Positions 11,266 through 22,172 of a stretch of 64,000 nucleotides of DNA are shown here, piece by piece (positions within the stretch are counted from its first letter, which is position 1; each line of letters opens with the position of its first letter). Position numbers and translations under genes: made by a program. Source of the stretch: Panulirus ornatus (Eukaryota > Arthropoda > Malacostraca > Decapoda > Palinuridae); contig NC_092287.1 in NCBI RefSeq assembly GCF_036320965.1, positions 3,934,297-3,998,296 of the forward strand, written 5' to 3'. The notes beneath the pieces were generated by a model. It made no database searches. It was not told the origin of the DNA and was given only the letters and a program-made list of their open reading frames with translations.

Positions 11266-12290
11266 GGCGTTGCGACGAGGTTTTGTCTCAAGGCAGATCT
11301 AGCTCGTATCGCTCTCCGCAGGAAAATCGAGAGCTTCGAAGAACAGGAGCCGAGTTAGTTACTTGTTATGAATGAGACATATTGTGAATGCTTGTGGAGA
11401 GAGGCACGCTTGGGGTTGTAATCGAGCGGAATACGGATGGTGGATTTTGGTGAAATACGTTCATTATGTTGCATCATAACCCAACCCTTTCTTTGTTTAG
11501 TCCGGCCATCTCTCTTGGAGTCATTGTTCTGTTAAAGTAAGAGAATGCGCAGAACTTCACCGGTTATCTGCGCGTGTGACTCACGGCCTCTGTAGACGAC
11601 GGTGCACAGCCGAGGCAGACGGAAATCGCGCACTGGGGGGAGCCGAAGGAATGCCACACATTCCAGTGTGTAGCAGTTTGGTTTGTTTTTTTTTTCTTTA
11701 TGAAGGGCAGGATCGCCCCGGATAGATGTCGGGTTTAACTGCCGCACATACGTATATATACGTACTCGACGCGGGAGCAGAACCCGGCTTGAGTCAGACG
11801 TCGGTGGAACACGTTTTGGCCCTCGATGTATGATGATGCCTGGTGTGGTGGGGGGGTGGGGGTGGGGGGGGGGGGGGGCACGAGTATAATGCCCCTCCCC
11901 CCATATCCCCCCCCCCCCTTCCCTTCCCCAAATCCCCCGTGCTGTAGAAGTGAGGTATGTATGTAAACGTGAACACTGAGATGGCCATGAAGATTGTAAT
12001 CATTCCTCTGCCTCTCAGCCATTGATGCGCCACCTCCGCACACCGTTCCCACAGGCTCGAGGGTCGTACCGTCGTGCTCAAGGGTCGTATCGTCGTGCTT
12101 AAGGGTCGTATCGTCGTGCTTAAGGGTTATACCGGGGGGCTAATACCTCTCTTCCCTTCCCTCGATTAGCCAGTCTTCAGTATCCGTCTCTACAAAGGAT
12201 GGTATTAAGTCAAACTACAGCACTCCGAACTACCCCTCTTCTAGGAGAGGGGATGTCAAAGGCTCTCTTGAATACATCACGCATCAGATA
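11263..12290. other. Unique spacer, no gene recognised
   Basis: Contains G and C runs near 11847-11920 and three copies of a short GGGTCGTATCGTCGTGCT-type repeat at 12060-12130. The open frames are short and domain-free. Confidence 0.4.
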
Positions 12291-12294
12291 GTTA

Positions 12295-12815
12295 ATGGTC
12301 CAGATGGTTACGGCATTTCTGTTAAAGGTCCAAATGGTTGCAGAACTTGTGTTAAAGGTCCAAATGGTTACGGCATTTCTGTTAAAGGTCCAAATGATTA
12401 CAGAATTTGTGTTAAAGGTCCAGATGGTTACGACATTTGTGTTAAAGGTCCAAATGGTTAATAGAATTTATGTCAATAGTCCAAATGGTTACAGAATTTG
12501 TATTAAAGTTCCAAATGGTTACAGAATTTGTGTTTAAGGTTCAAATGGTTACAGACTTTGTGTTAAAGGTCCAAATGGTTACAGAATTTGTGTTAAAGAT
12601 CCAAATGGTTACAGAATTTATGTTAAAGGTCCAAATGGTTACAGAATTTGTCTTAAAGGTCCAAATGGCTACAGAACTTGTGTTAGAGGTCCAAATGGTT
12701 ACAGAACTTGTATTAGAGGCCCAAATGGTTACAGAATTTGTGTTTAAGGTCCAAATGTTCACAGAATTTGTCTTAGAGGTGCAGATGGTTACAGAATTTG
12801 TTAAAGGTTCAAATG
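12295..12815. repeat. Minisatellite, 30 bp unit, about 17 copies
   Basis: Units contain GGTCCAAATGGTTACAGAAT and TTGTGTTAAA. Long frames on both strands follow from the 30-bp period. Confidence 0.93.
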
Positions 12816-13024
12816 GCTGCAGAACTTATGAAATTGAGCAGCATAGTGATGGGACTTCTGTAACAGCAGTAGTCCTGTAACAGCAGAACTCAGTAGTTAC
12901 AGGAACTCAGTGGTAAACAGCAATCCGGGGTAATACAGCCCCAGGCGGGACAGAGTGGTATACGCTGATGATGTTGTAAAACAGCTGAAACCGCTTGTGG
13001 GATCATAGCATACGTCATGTGACC

Positions 13025-13747
13025 GTCACTGTCCATCACTCTCCCCTCTCACCATCACCACCGTCACTGTCCAACACTCTCCCTTCTCCCCATCACCACC
13101 ATTCCTCGTCCATCACTCTCCCCTCTCACCATCACCACCATTCCTCGTCCAACACTCTCCCCTCTCACCATCACCACCGTCATCGTCCAACACTCTCCTT
13201 TCTCACCATCACCACCATTCCTCGTCCAACGCTCTCCCCTCTCACCATCACCACCATTCCTCGTCCAACACTCTCCCCTCTCACCATCACCGCCATTCCT
13301 CGTCCAACACTCTCCCCTCTCACCATCACCACCATTCCTCGTCCAACACTCTCCCCTCTCACCATCACCGCCATTCCTCGTCCAACACTCTCCCCTCTCA
13401 CCATCACCACCGTCATCGTCCAACACTCTCCTTTCTCACCATCACCACCATTCCTCGTCCAACGCTCTCCCCTCTCACCATCACCACCATTCCTCGTCCA
13501 ACACTCTCCCCTCTCACCATCACCACCATTCCTCGTCCATCACTCTCCCCTCTCACCATCACCGCCATTCCTCGTCCAACACTCTCCCCTCTCACCATCA
13601 CCGCCATTCCTCGTCCATCACTCTCCCCTCTCACCATCACCACCATTCCTCGTCCATCACTCTCCCCTCTCACCATCACCACCATTCCTCGTCCAACACT
13701 CTCCCCTCTCACCATCACCACCATTCCTCGTCCAACACTCTCCCCTC
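13025..13747. repeat. Minisatellite, 39 bp unit, about 18 copies
   Basis: Units contain CTCTCCCCTCTCACCATCAC and CACCATTCCTCGTCCAACA. The 13-codon period gives a 252-codon plus-strand frame and several minus-strand frames, all dismissed as repeat translations. Confidence 0.95.
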
Positions 13748-14097
13748 CAATGAGTATAAGCAGACGTTTTCAGTTTGTCCTCCAATTTGCCTTTTCCGTC
13801 ATTCTCCATTTTATGTTTTTCTACTTTTCCATTACACAGAGCCTTCAGTTGACTCAACGTTCCTCGAGCGAGCGTGCATGTAGTGCATGGCATAACTTAC
13901 AGGGGGTTAATTGCTGTCGTTTTGAGTCATGCTGAGCGGGGCTGTCCCCCGGCAGGCGGATTCACACATCCTTTTCCCGACTTAAAGAGAGCTCTATTTT
14001 CGTAGACCCAGTCGAGGGAATGTAGGTAAAATAAGTGGTGAATACCCGCTTGCCCGCTTTCCATGTTTACACTCTACGTTGGAAGGGATGGAGGGTT
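13748..14097. other. Upstream region of the 14-kb bZIP gene
   Basis: Non-repetitive, with no open frame of note. It leads into the TATA box at 14101. Confidence 0.4.
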
Positions 14098-14100
14098 GTG

Positions 14101-14135
14101 TATAAAAACGGAAGAAGGGATTGAATGGCATTCAG
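14101..14135 (+). promoter_or_regulatory. Core promoter of bZIP B: TATA box and initiator
   Basis: TATAAAAA at 14101-14108 and TTCAG at 14131-14135, with the predicted +1 A at 14134, 33 bp from the first T of the TATA box. This is normal arthropod TATA-initiator spacing. It implies a 5' UTR of about 95 nt before the ATG at 14229. Confidence 0.6.
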
Positions 14136-14228
14136 AGAGCGAGACGCCCTCGAGAGCTACAGTCGTGTTTCCTTGCTCGCTTAGCAGCTGCTGAGGACGA
14201 CCCACCATCACCATCCCCCAGCTACAGA

Positions 14229-15044
14229 ATGTTCTCTTCTGGACAAGACAGTTACGAAAGGGTGCAGACGTCAGGTCCCTTTTCCGGCGGGTACGTGCGC
14301 TGTAACCCGACCCACGAGGACATGCTGGAAACATTCGATATATCCATGTTGGACAGGGAGGACGCCCAGTCCTTCGGCGGCAGTGTGGGTTCTCCCGGAG
14401 CCAGCGACTACCCGGCATTGACGAGTTTCGCAGAGGAAGATCGTTCGTACATGACCGACGGTCATGGCCTGGAGAGGGCTTACGGAGGCGCATGGATAGC
14501 CGAGGGTACGCCAGATGTTTGCTCAGAGCTCTCCTTGCTGGACGCAGCGCACGGTTACCCAACGCTGACGACTACTGCTGCTGCTGCTGGAGGCTGCTGG
14601 CCTGCTGCAGGTCCGGACCACCAGCAGCCTTTCTCACCGTGGCCTAGTGACCCCAGCCACTTGCCGGTTCCAGGACACTCTTCATGGCCTTGTGACCTCG
14701 ACCACCTGCCAATTCCAGGACAGATGTCGTCGACGGCGACGCTCACCGAAAGGAAGCTGAAGGTGTACGAGTGGCCGCCCCAGAGCGACCCAGAGCTGGA
14801 GAAGAAGAGGATGAGGGCGATAAAGGCCCTGAGGAACCGGCTGAAAGGGAGCCAGCAGGAGGAGGAGCAGTACGCCAGGCTGACCGGCCTGAGCAGGGAC
14901 GTACACCAGCTGCAGCAGGAGAAGCAGACGCGGCAGCAGACCGTCGCTGCCTTGGAGGCTCACCTGAGAAGGCTGGCCTTAGCCGCTTCTGCTGGCCAGG
15001 GTCTGGTCCCTGGTATTACCACACATCATTCCTCACTCTCCTGA
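14229..15044 (+). CDS. bZIP protein B (271 aa), intron-free
   Basis: Probable nuclear DNA-binding protein. The frame is open further upstream, but the first ATG after the predicted transcription start is at 14229 (MFSSGQDSYERV), so I use it. The N-terminal 180 residues are acidic and rich in Ser, Gly, Pro and Tyr, with two related DPSHLPVPGHSSWP/DLDHLPIPGQ segments, and could serve as an activation domain. TERKLKVYEWPPQSDPELEK then leads into the bZIP from residue about 187. From that Asp, Arg18 is kept; the zipper positions are Q28, L35, L42, R49, L56 and L63; and the invariant Asn is Arg. The C-terminal tail is short and Ser-rich. AATAAA near 15479-15484 is a candidate poly(A) signal. It is the only one of the five on the plus strand and is closest to bZIP A in its lead-in. 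Confidence 0.82.
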   Translation: MFSSGQDSYERVQTSGPFSGGYVRCNPTHEDMLETFDISMLDREDAQSFGGSVGSPGASDYPALTSFAEEDRSYMTDGHGLERAYGGAWIAEGTPDVCSELSLLDAAHGYPTLTTTAAAAGGCWPAAGPDHQQPFSPWPSDPSHLPVPGHSSWPCDLDHLPIPGQMSSTATLTERKLKVYEWPPQSDPELEKKRMRAIKALRNRLKGSQQEEEQYARLTGLSRDVHQLQQEKQTRQQTVAALEAHLRRLALAASAGQGLVPGITTHHSSLS

Positions 15045-15588
15045 ACTGTATATAATATCTCGTCCGTTCCACTCCCGGTGTCACTGGCTCGTTTGCTTTG
15101 AGATGTCCAATGAGGGCTTACTTTTCTGGTGGGATATTGTGGTTTTTCCGTCCCCTTTTAAAGCTCCGGACTCTTGGAGCTGAGAGAGGAGGGTGGCATC
15201 CCACTGTGAAAGTGTTGGTGATAGTTTAAGTTACCAGCATTAACAGCTTTAAGCTTATGTAGCCGACATCTCTTTAGGTAGCAAGTGTGTTGGGCTTCGT
15301 AGACGTGGACTAGGCTTCCCCTTATTATCCATCTTCGTCCTACCAATGTGATCTGTCTTCAGACAAACTAGTCATTAACCTAAGACCAAATCTGTTCATC
15401 TCTGTCTCAGTAATGTATGTATATATTTCACGTACTCGACGCCTTCGTGTGTTCCATTAGGATAAGATCCCAGATGTAAATAAATTAATGGCCGCCATGT
15501 TGTTGTCTGGTATATTTACTCCCTAGCCTTCTATGGATGATGTTGCTTGGCCGTATCTTAGTATCAAAACCATATGCAGCCCTGGCAG

Positions 15589-15589
<1 letters not shown>
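15045..15589. other. 3' flank of bZIP B
   Basis: No coding frame. AATAAA at about 15479-15484 lies about 435 bp after the stop codon. Confidence 0.4.

Positions 15590-15646
<57 letters not shown>
15590..15646. repeat. (AT)n microsatellite
   Basis: About 28 units, abutting the PLE terminal fragment. Confidence 0.95.
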
Positions 15647-15648
<2 letters not shown>

Positions 15649-15942
15649 CTATGAGTCCACGGGGAAAATGAAACACGAAAAGTTCCCAAGTGCACTTTCG
15701 TGTGATAATCACATCATCAGGGGAGACACAAGAGAGAAATATAACAGTTAGTTGACATACATCGAAGAGACGAAGCTAGGACGCCATTGGGTAAACATGT
15801 GATTGTCCAAAACATACAACGAGCGTTCATAAACTTATCATTTTACAAATCTTATCAACAATAAAGTTATCTAATTTGTACAGACCATCACTAATAGTGG
15901 ACTCATAGGAATATCTTGATCACGCGCAAAATTGCGATCCTT

Positions 15943-15946
<4 letters not shown>
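15647..15946 (-). mobile_element. PLE terminal fragment with inverted ends
   Basis: Minus-strand PLE 3' module (from KMISL-encoding sequence near 15835-15900 to the terminus at 15650) fused at 15900 to a second copy of the element's end in the opposite orientation (GTGGACTCATAGGAATATC). The result is bounded by inverted repeats ATTCCTATGAGTCCA and TGGACTCATAGGAAT and flanked by (AT)n on both sides. The endonuclease ORF is absent. Confidence 0.75.
15696..15720 (-). ncRNA. Hammerhead-like core with palindromic stem III
   Basis: CTGATGA and GAAA flank a stronger stem II than in the other copies (GTGAT/ATCAC can pair). The sequence after GAA is AGTGCACT, a perfect 8-nt palindrome, followed by T. 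This suits a dimeric hammerhead with a very short stem III. Hand-drawn only. Confidence 0.5.

Positions 15947-16012
<66 letters not shown>
15947..16012. repeat. (AT)n microsatellite
   Basis: About 33 units. Confidence 0.95.
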
Positions 16013-16014
<2 letters not shown>

Positions 16015-17361
16015 TTAATGCTGTCCCCTATGTTTACGGCACAGTAAAGAATTGCATGGTGATGGAGGTACCTTCATCTCTTGGTTATGCAGGTATCGGT
16101 CCTAAGGTGGGTGAGAGGTGGTTTGTTTACCTACCCTACAACATTGGGGCTGTAGGGGGGAATGCGTGGAAGGTCTCCGGTACTTGAAAGGGAGCGAAAG
16201 TTTCCCCGGAAACATCTACCACGGAATGAGACCAAGCTAGGAAACGAGAACTCTAACCCTTGGTCTTGCGAAACCTGCTCACAGAATATCAGTAATGCTT
16301 TGGTTAAGACATTAACTTATCAAAGAGTATCTGAGAGAGAGAGAGAGGAAAAGAAGAAAGAAGCCAAGAGGACAGCTTGGTGGAGGATGTGAAGGAAACC
16401 TACCACGATACTAAACCGAAAATAGCTTGGGAGAGAGTGATAAAGTCCGGTTGAAATCTAGTTGTCCACTCCATTGCCTCGCCGTAATAATGTTCTCGCC
16501 TAGCGCACCTCGTCCGTGCCTCGTGTCACCAGATGTAGTGAAAGCGTTTCAGGGAACAGAGAGGGACCTCTCTCTACCCTGTCTGACTCCGGTAATAGAG
16601 CACGGTGGTGAGGTATTACTTATGGAAACACAGTGGTGATACCATCGTCAGGCACTGAATCTGATCCTCCGAGGTTGTGGAGGATGAGGGGCATTGTGAT
16701 GTCAAAAATCTTACTGAAACCTCCGTAAGCAGTCATATTACATTGATTCTGACCACTATGGACGCTGAGAGGGCCCTTGTGTGGAAAATGTCCCTAACTT
16801 TATATTGCCATTCTTAAGGTATGTAAAAGACCGTGCCATTGCTACAAGGCTTAGACATACTGCAGTGTCAGTGGTCTACCTTTGCAGTCTTAACGGGGTG
16901 AGAGAAATGAACAGCATAAAGTCTCGATCTACAAGACAAACGTCGATGCAAATAAGATTCGACTTTCAGAAAGGATTTGCCAATCATCGTCATACATCAT
17001 CGATGGTTTGATATAGAGGAAGACATGTGATATCAGAGAGTCAATGTGCCTTCGAGACAGAATATTAATTTTTTTGAGAGAGACAGAACTGGAAAGTTTT
17101 TGATTTTCTCTCTCTTTTTTCTTCTTCTTTTGTTAGTCCTAGACGATGAAGACCCACAGATTCTCAGTTTGATTGTGAATGTCTGTAGCCCGGGACGTGT
17201 GAATGTCAAAGACCCGTTTTCCCAGAACAGTTTCCGTGGGCTGCAACAAGGCTGCAGGACCTCTCAGTGCGTGAAGGCTGGGTAAAGTCAGTGGATGGAA
17301 GAGCCATGACTGATGATCTGGGGGGACGGGGGGGGGGGGTGATTGTCTTGGAGAAGGACCT

Positions 17362-17367
<6 letters not shown>
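16013..17367. other. Unique spacer, no gene recognised
   Basis: Frames of 60-80 codons only, none with domain or splice support. Confidence 0.45.

Positions 17368-17439
<72 letters not shown>
17368..17439. repeat. (GA)n microsatellite
   Basis: About 36 units. Confidence 0.95.
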
Positions 17440-17442
<3 letters not shown>

Positions 17443-17640
17443 CCAAGCGCTCATGTAGCAAAAGAACGTACGCAGCTCGGGGAGTTTAATGGTGGTCGGA
17501 GGGGCTATTCCCCCTTCTTTTGTTTCTATTTTAGAAGCGTATCGTTAAAAGCCTCCCCACCCCACCACCCCAGCTACCCTTAATTTTTTCATCTTTCTCT
17601 TTTTCCGGGGGTCTTGTCATTCTGGAAGTATGGGCTAGTT

Positions 17641-17675
<35 letters not shown>

Positions 17676-18800
17676 TGTGTGTATTTTTGCCTCTTCTGTA
17701 CCATCCGGTCCCGGCTGCTTCACGCCCTCCCGGTTGGCGGGAGTTTTCCCCGGGTCCCATCGTTCTAATCTGGTCGAATGGGGACCCCCGTCTGGCCAGG
17801 CCTGGCCAATCATCCGCCCTGTAGGGCACTTGGTGTACTACGCCCACAGTACTTCACTGTCTGCATCTACTTTTGTATATATATATATATATCATTTTTC
17901 CGTCTCCGGTCCGAGGCGAGGGGAAGCAGTTGTGGGGCGCATATGAGAACAGTGGCCCGTACCAAGCCAAGGAAGGGGTCTCCCTGAAGACCATGGGCCC
18001 GTGCTTAGGGTAAGGCTCTGGGAGACTCGTGAGCACTGACGGTTCGTACGTTTGGAACACCGTGTCACGATCCTCGAGTGTCGCAGGAGGTGGAAATTTC
18101 GCGTCCTTAACGTAACGGGAGGGAGTGTTAACGCTCATGTGGGGGCCCAGGTCTTGTAGCGTTCTCTGCTACGTTACAGCTTCTTATGCACGTTGTCAGC
18201 ATGAACCACGTCCTCAGGCGACGCATTCATCCAGCGGCCTTTTACTATAAAAGTACACCTTTCCACTGCCCCTCTTTAAGTTTCTAGTTTCAGTTCGTTT
18301 CGTATCCTCGCTCCTCTCTTTTCCAAGACAGGCAGATATGAAAATATCCAGCTGTGTCCCATCCTCTTTCCTTTACATTTGCTGGGTTTGATTGCAAAGC
18401 CCATGCAATCGTGGTCTCTCTTCAGTGACTTCATGACCTTTTGAATCGTCTTCGAACGTGAGTGTACACTTCCTGACGAGTCATTCGCATTGATCAAAAA
18501 CAGTAGCGGTCGCAGCAGATCAGAAACCTTGGGGCACCTCACTTGCAGCCTTCACCCCTTTTGGAAGAAGGCCCCACTGACGTGTGTCTTCTGGTCACCT
18601 TCAGTTTAAATGACCTCCTATTCAACGGAGGATAGGCTCCCCTGGTTCCCCTCCCCGTCATCCAGCTTCTTCAAGAAGCTTTCTACATACTGCAGTGTCG
18701 AATTCTACGTAGGTGTCAACCTATCCTTCCTTAACAGTATCAGGGTGAGTGAAAGCGGCAAGTCATTATTCCACATATTTATTTATTTTTTTTTATTTAT
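17440..18800. other. Spacer with a possible old reverse-transcriptase scrap
   Basis: A T run plus (GT)n sits at 17640-17682. A minus-strand frame at 18276-18542 includes KPSKCKG, reminiscent of the reverse transcriptase segment after the catalytic block, but there are no other conserved blocks. Otherwise nothing is recognised. Confidence 0.3.
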
Positions 18801-18804
18801 TTTG

Positions 18805-19326
18805 CTTTGTCGCTGTCTCCCGCGTTAGCGAGGTAGCGCAAGGAAACAGACGAAAGAATGGCCCAACCCGCCCACATACACATGTATATACATACACGTC
18901 CACACACGCAAATATACATACCTATATAGCTCAATGTACACATATATATACACACACAGACATATACATATATACACATGTAAATAATTCATACTGTCTG
19001 CCTTTATTTGTTCCCATCGCCACCTCGCCACACATGGAATAACAACCCCCTCCCCCCTCATGTGTGCGAGGTAGCGCTAGGAAAAGACACCAAAGGCCCC
19101 ATTCGTTCACACTCAGTCTCTAGCTGTCATGTAATAATGCACCGAAACCACAGCTCCCTTTCCACATCCAGGCCCCACAGAACTTTCCATGGCATACCCC
19201 AGACGCTTCACATGCCCTGGTTCAATCCATTAACAGCACGTCGACCCCGGTATACCACATCGTTCCAATTCACTCTATTCCTTGCACGCCTTTCACCCTC
19301 CTGCATGTTCAGGCCCATGCAGGAGG

Positions 19327-19329
<3 letters not shown>
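18805..19329 (-). mobile_element. RTE-like LINE 3' UTR fragment B (long form)
   Basis: Begins with the tail module GCTGTCTCCCGCG, then a CA/TA-rich stretch, then GTGCGAGGTAGCGCTAGG and the sequence seen downstream of the LINE stop codon in other copies, up to CCCTCCTGCATGTTCAGG. It is a longer 3' UTR than in copies A and C and ends at 19308-19330 in a short fold-back that abuts (TA)n. It has no coding part. Confidence 0.75.
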
Positions 19330-19405
<76 letters not shown>

Positions 19406-19427
19406 TTTTTTTTTTTTTTTTTTTTTT
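19330..19427. repeat. (TA)n plus T run
   Basis: (TA)n to about 19406, then about 21 T; the T run is the A tail of LINE copy C on the minus strand. Confidence 0.95.
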
Positions 19428-21149
19428 ATACTTTGTCGCTGTCTCCCGCGTTTGCGAGGTAGCGCAAGGAAACAGACGAAAGAAATGGCCCAACCCCCCC
19501 CCCCCCATACACATGTACATACACACGTCCACACACGCAAATATACATACCTACACAGCTTTCCATGGTTTACCCCAGACGCTTCACATGCCTTGCTTCA
19601 ATCCACTGACAGCACGTCAACCCCTGTATACCACATGACTCCAATTCACTCTATTTCTTGCCCTCCTTTCACCCTCCTGCATGTTCAGGCCCCGATCACA
19701 CAAAATCTTTTTCACTCCATCTTTCCACCTCCAATTTGGTCTCCCTCTTCTCCTCGTTCCCTCCACCTCCGACACATATATCCTCTTGGTCAATCTCTCC
19801 TCACTCATTCTCTCCATGTGCCCAAACCATTTCAAAACACCCTCTTCTGCTCTCTCAACCACGCTCTTTTTATTTCCACACATCTCTCTTACCCTTACGT
19901 TACTTACTCGATCAAACCACCTCACACCACACATTGTCCTCAAACATCTCATTTCCAGCACATCCATCCTCCTGCGCACATCTCTATCCATAGCCCACGC
20001 CTCGCAACCATACAACATTGTTGGAACCACTATTCCCTCAAACATACCCATTTTTGCTTTCCGAGATAGTGTTCTCGACTTCCACACATTTTTCAAGGCT
20101 CCCAAAATTTTCGCCCCCTCCCCCACCCTATGATCCACTTCCGCTTCCATGGTTCCATCCGCTGACAGATCCACTCCCAGATATCTAAAACACTTCACTT
20201 CCTCCAGTTTTTCTCCATTCAAACTCACCTCCCAATTGACTTGACCCTCACCCCTACTGTACCTAATAACCTTGCTCTTATTCACATTTACTCTCAACTT
20301 TCTTCTTCCACACACTTTACCAAACTCAGTCACCAGCTTCTGCAGTTTCTCACATGAATCAGCCACCAGCGCTGTATCATCAGCGAACAACAACTGACTC
20401 ACTTCCCAAGTTCTCTCATCCCCAACAGACTTCATACTTGCCCCTCTTTCCAGGACTCTTGCATTTACCTCCCTTACAACCCCATCCATAAACAAATTAA
20501 ACAACCATGGAGACATCACACACCCCTGCCGCAAACCTACATTCACTGAGAACCAATCACTTTCCTCTCTTCCTACACGTACACATGCCTTACATCCTCG
20601 ATAAAAACTTTTCACTGCTTCTAACAACTTGCCTCCCACACCATATATTCTTAATACCTTCCACAGAGCATCTCTATCAACTCTATCATATGCCTTCTCC
20701 AGATCCATAAATGCTACATACAAATCCATTTGCTTTTCTAAGTATTTCTCACATACATTCTTCAAAGCAAACACCTGATCCACACATCCTCTACCACTTC
20801 TGAAACCGCACTGCTCTTCCCCAATCTGATGCTCTGTACATGCCTTCACCCTCTCAATCAATACCCTCCCATATAATTTACCAGGAATACTCAACAAACT
20901 TATACCTCTGTAATTTGAGCACTCACTCTTATCCCCTTTGCCTTTGTACAATGGCACTATGCACGCATTCCGCCAATCCTCAGGCACCTCACCATGAGTC
21001 ATACATACATTAAATAACCTTACCAACCAGTCAACAATACAGTCACCCCCTTTCTTAATAAATTCCACTGCAATACCATCCAAACCTGCTGCCTTGCCGG
21101 CTTTCATCTTCCGCAAAGCTTTTACTACCTCTTCTCTGTTTACCAAATC

Positions 21150-21151
<2 letters not shown>
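19428..21151 (-). mobile_element. RTE-like LINE, longest copy C, with open reverse transcriptase
   Basis: An open minus-strand frame from 21151 to 19617 (about 511 LINE codons within a 540-codon frame) covers the reverse transcriptase from its N-terminal side to the end. In order it holds KMKAGKAAGLDGI, VPLYKGKGDKSECSNYRGIS, QCGFRSGRGCVDQV, the catalytic Asp block FMDLEKAYDRVDRD, GLRQGCVMSPWLFNLFMDG, the catalytic LLFADDTALVADS, KSKVIRYSRG, CFRYLGVDLSADG, and a distal region with YGCEAWAMDR, KWFGHMERM and RWKDGVKKI, as in RTE/BovB LINEs. The endonuclease and 5' UTR are lost at the (AT)n (21152). It is the least damaged copy in the window but incomplete. The clade assignment rests on the distal region. 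Confidence 0.9.

Positions 21152-21215
<64 letters not shown>
21152..21215. repeat. (AT)n microsatellite
   Basis: About 32 units, at the truncation point of LINE copy C. Confidence 0.95.
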
Positions 21216-21218
<3 letters not shown>

Positions 21219-21415
21219 AATTATCAAAGGGATGTACATGGCTACATGGAATGGTATATTTACATTATCTTAAACAGAACATATTGTTTGAGTTCTCTAG
21301 ACCGAGGATATTGAAGTTGTTAACAGTATTGTGTTTGATTGGAATTGTTTTATTGTAAGACCATGACGATAAAGATCTTAACAGTGTTACGTATGATTGT
21401 AACTGTGTGTGTCTG

Positions 21416-21418
<3 letters not shown>

Positions 21419-21483
<65 letters not shown>
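21419..21483. repeat. (AG)n microsatellite
   Basis: About 32 units. Confidence 0.95.
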
Positions 21484-21485
<2 letters not shown>

Positions 21486-21527
21486 ACACAAATAATAACT
21501 ATGTATTTGTATATTTAATTTATTACA

Positions 21528-21595
21528 CTTAATCGCTGTTTCCGGCGTCAGCGAGGTAGCGTCAGGAAACAGACGAAGAATGGCCCATCCACTCA
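21528..21595 (-). repeat. LINE 3' tail scrap
   Basis: ATCGCTGTTTCCGGCG, GCGAGGTAGCG and GAATGGCCCA in the order of the LINE tail, followed by a (CA)n stretch. Confidence 0.6.
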
Positions 21596-21677
21596 CACAC
21601 ACACACACACACAGACACACACACAGTCGTTCGTCCTCGCCTAGGGGTTGGTCGATATATTAGGTACCTGGCTTAAG

Positions 21678-21801
<124 letters not shown>

Positions 21802-21884
21802 ATAAATAGATATATAGGCAGATAGATAGATATCCTACTAAGTGAGGTACCCAACACATCGACCAATGTTTGGGGGAGGATGAA

Positions 21885-21985
21885 CAGCTGAGTTAACTGT
21901 GAACCAACTACCGCAACCAGGATTCGAACTTGTATGCGCTCGAGCCTGGGCGGCTACGCCACCCCCTACACCATGAGTAAACACA
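21885..21985 (-). repeat. Possible tRNA-derived sequence
   Basis: On the minus strand TGGCGTAGCCGCC resembles a pol III A box and AGTTCGAATCCTGG a B box, about 40 nt apart as in tRNA genes. I could not complete acceptor or anticodon stems, so a tRNA pseudogene or SINE head is likelier than a working tRNA. Confidence 0.35.
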
Positions 21986-22172
21986 CGGTGGACAACCATT
22001 TCCACGGATCCTCACATATTAAAGGTAATGAAATCTTTGCGTCTTTCAATTTTCTCCGTGAATACCACCTTTTAACAGTCTTAAGCGTGATGGCTAAAGA
22101 GAGTGGTAACACGAGTGTATTCAACCAGTGTATGTGCGTAAGGTTGTCCGGAACCTGTACAGATGTCGAGGC

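Noticed and set aside
12995..13753. 252-codon proline/serine-rich frame
   Set aside because: It is the 39-bp minisatellite read in one frame; opposite-strand frames are equally open, and no start or promoter supports it.
18276..18542. Minus-strand frame with KPSKCKG, possible reverse-transcriptase remnant
   Set aside because: Only one weak motif, with no catalytic block or repeat partner in the window; noted as a scrap within the spacer entry.
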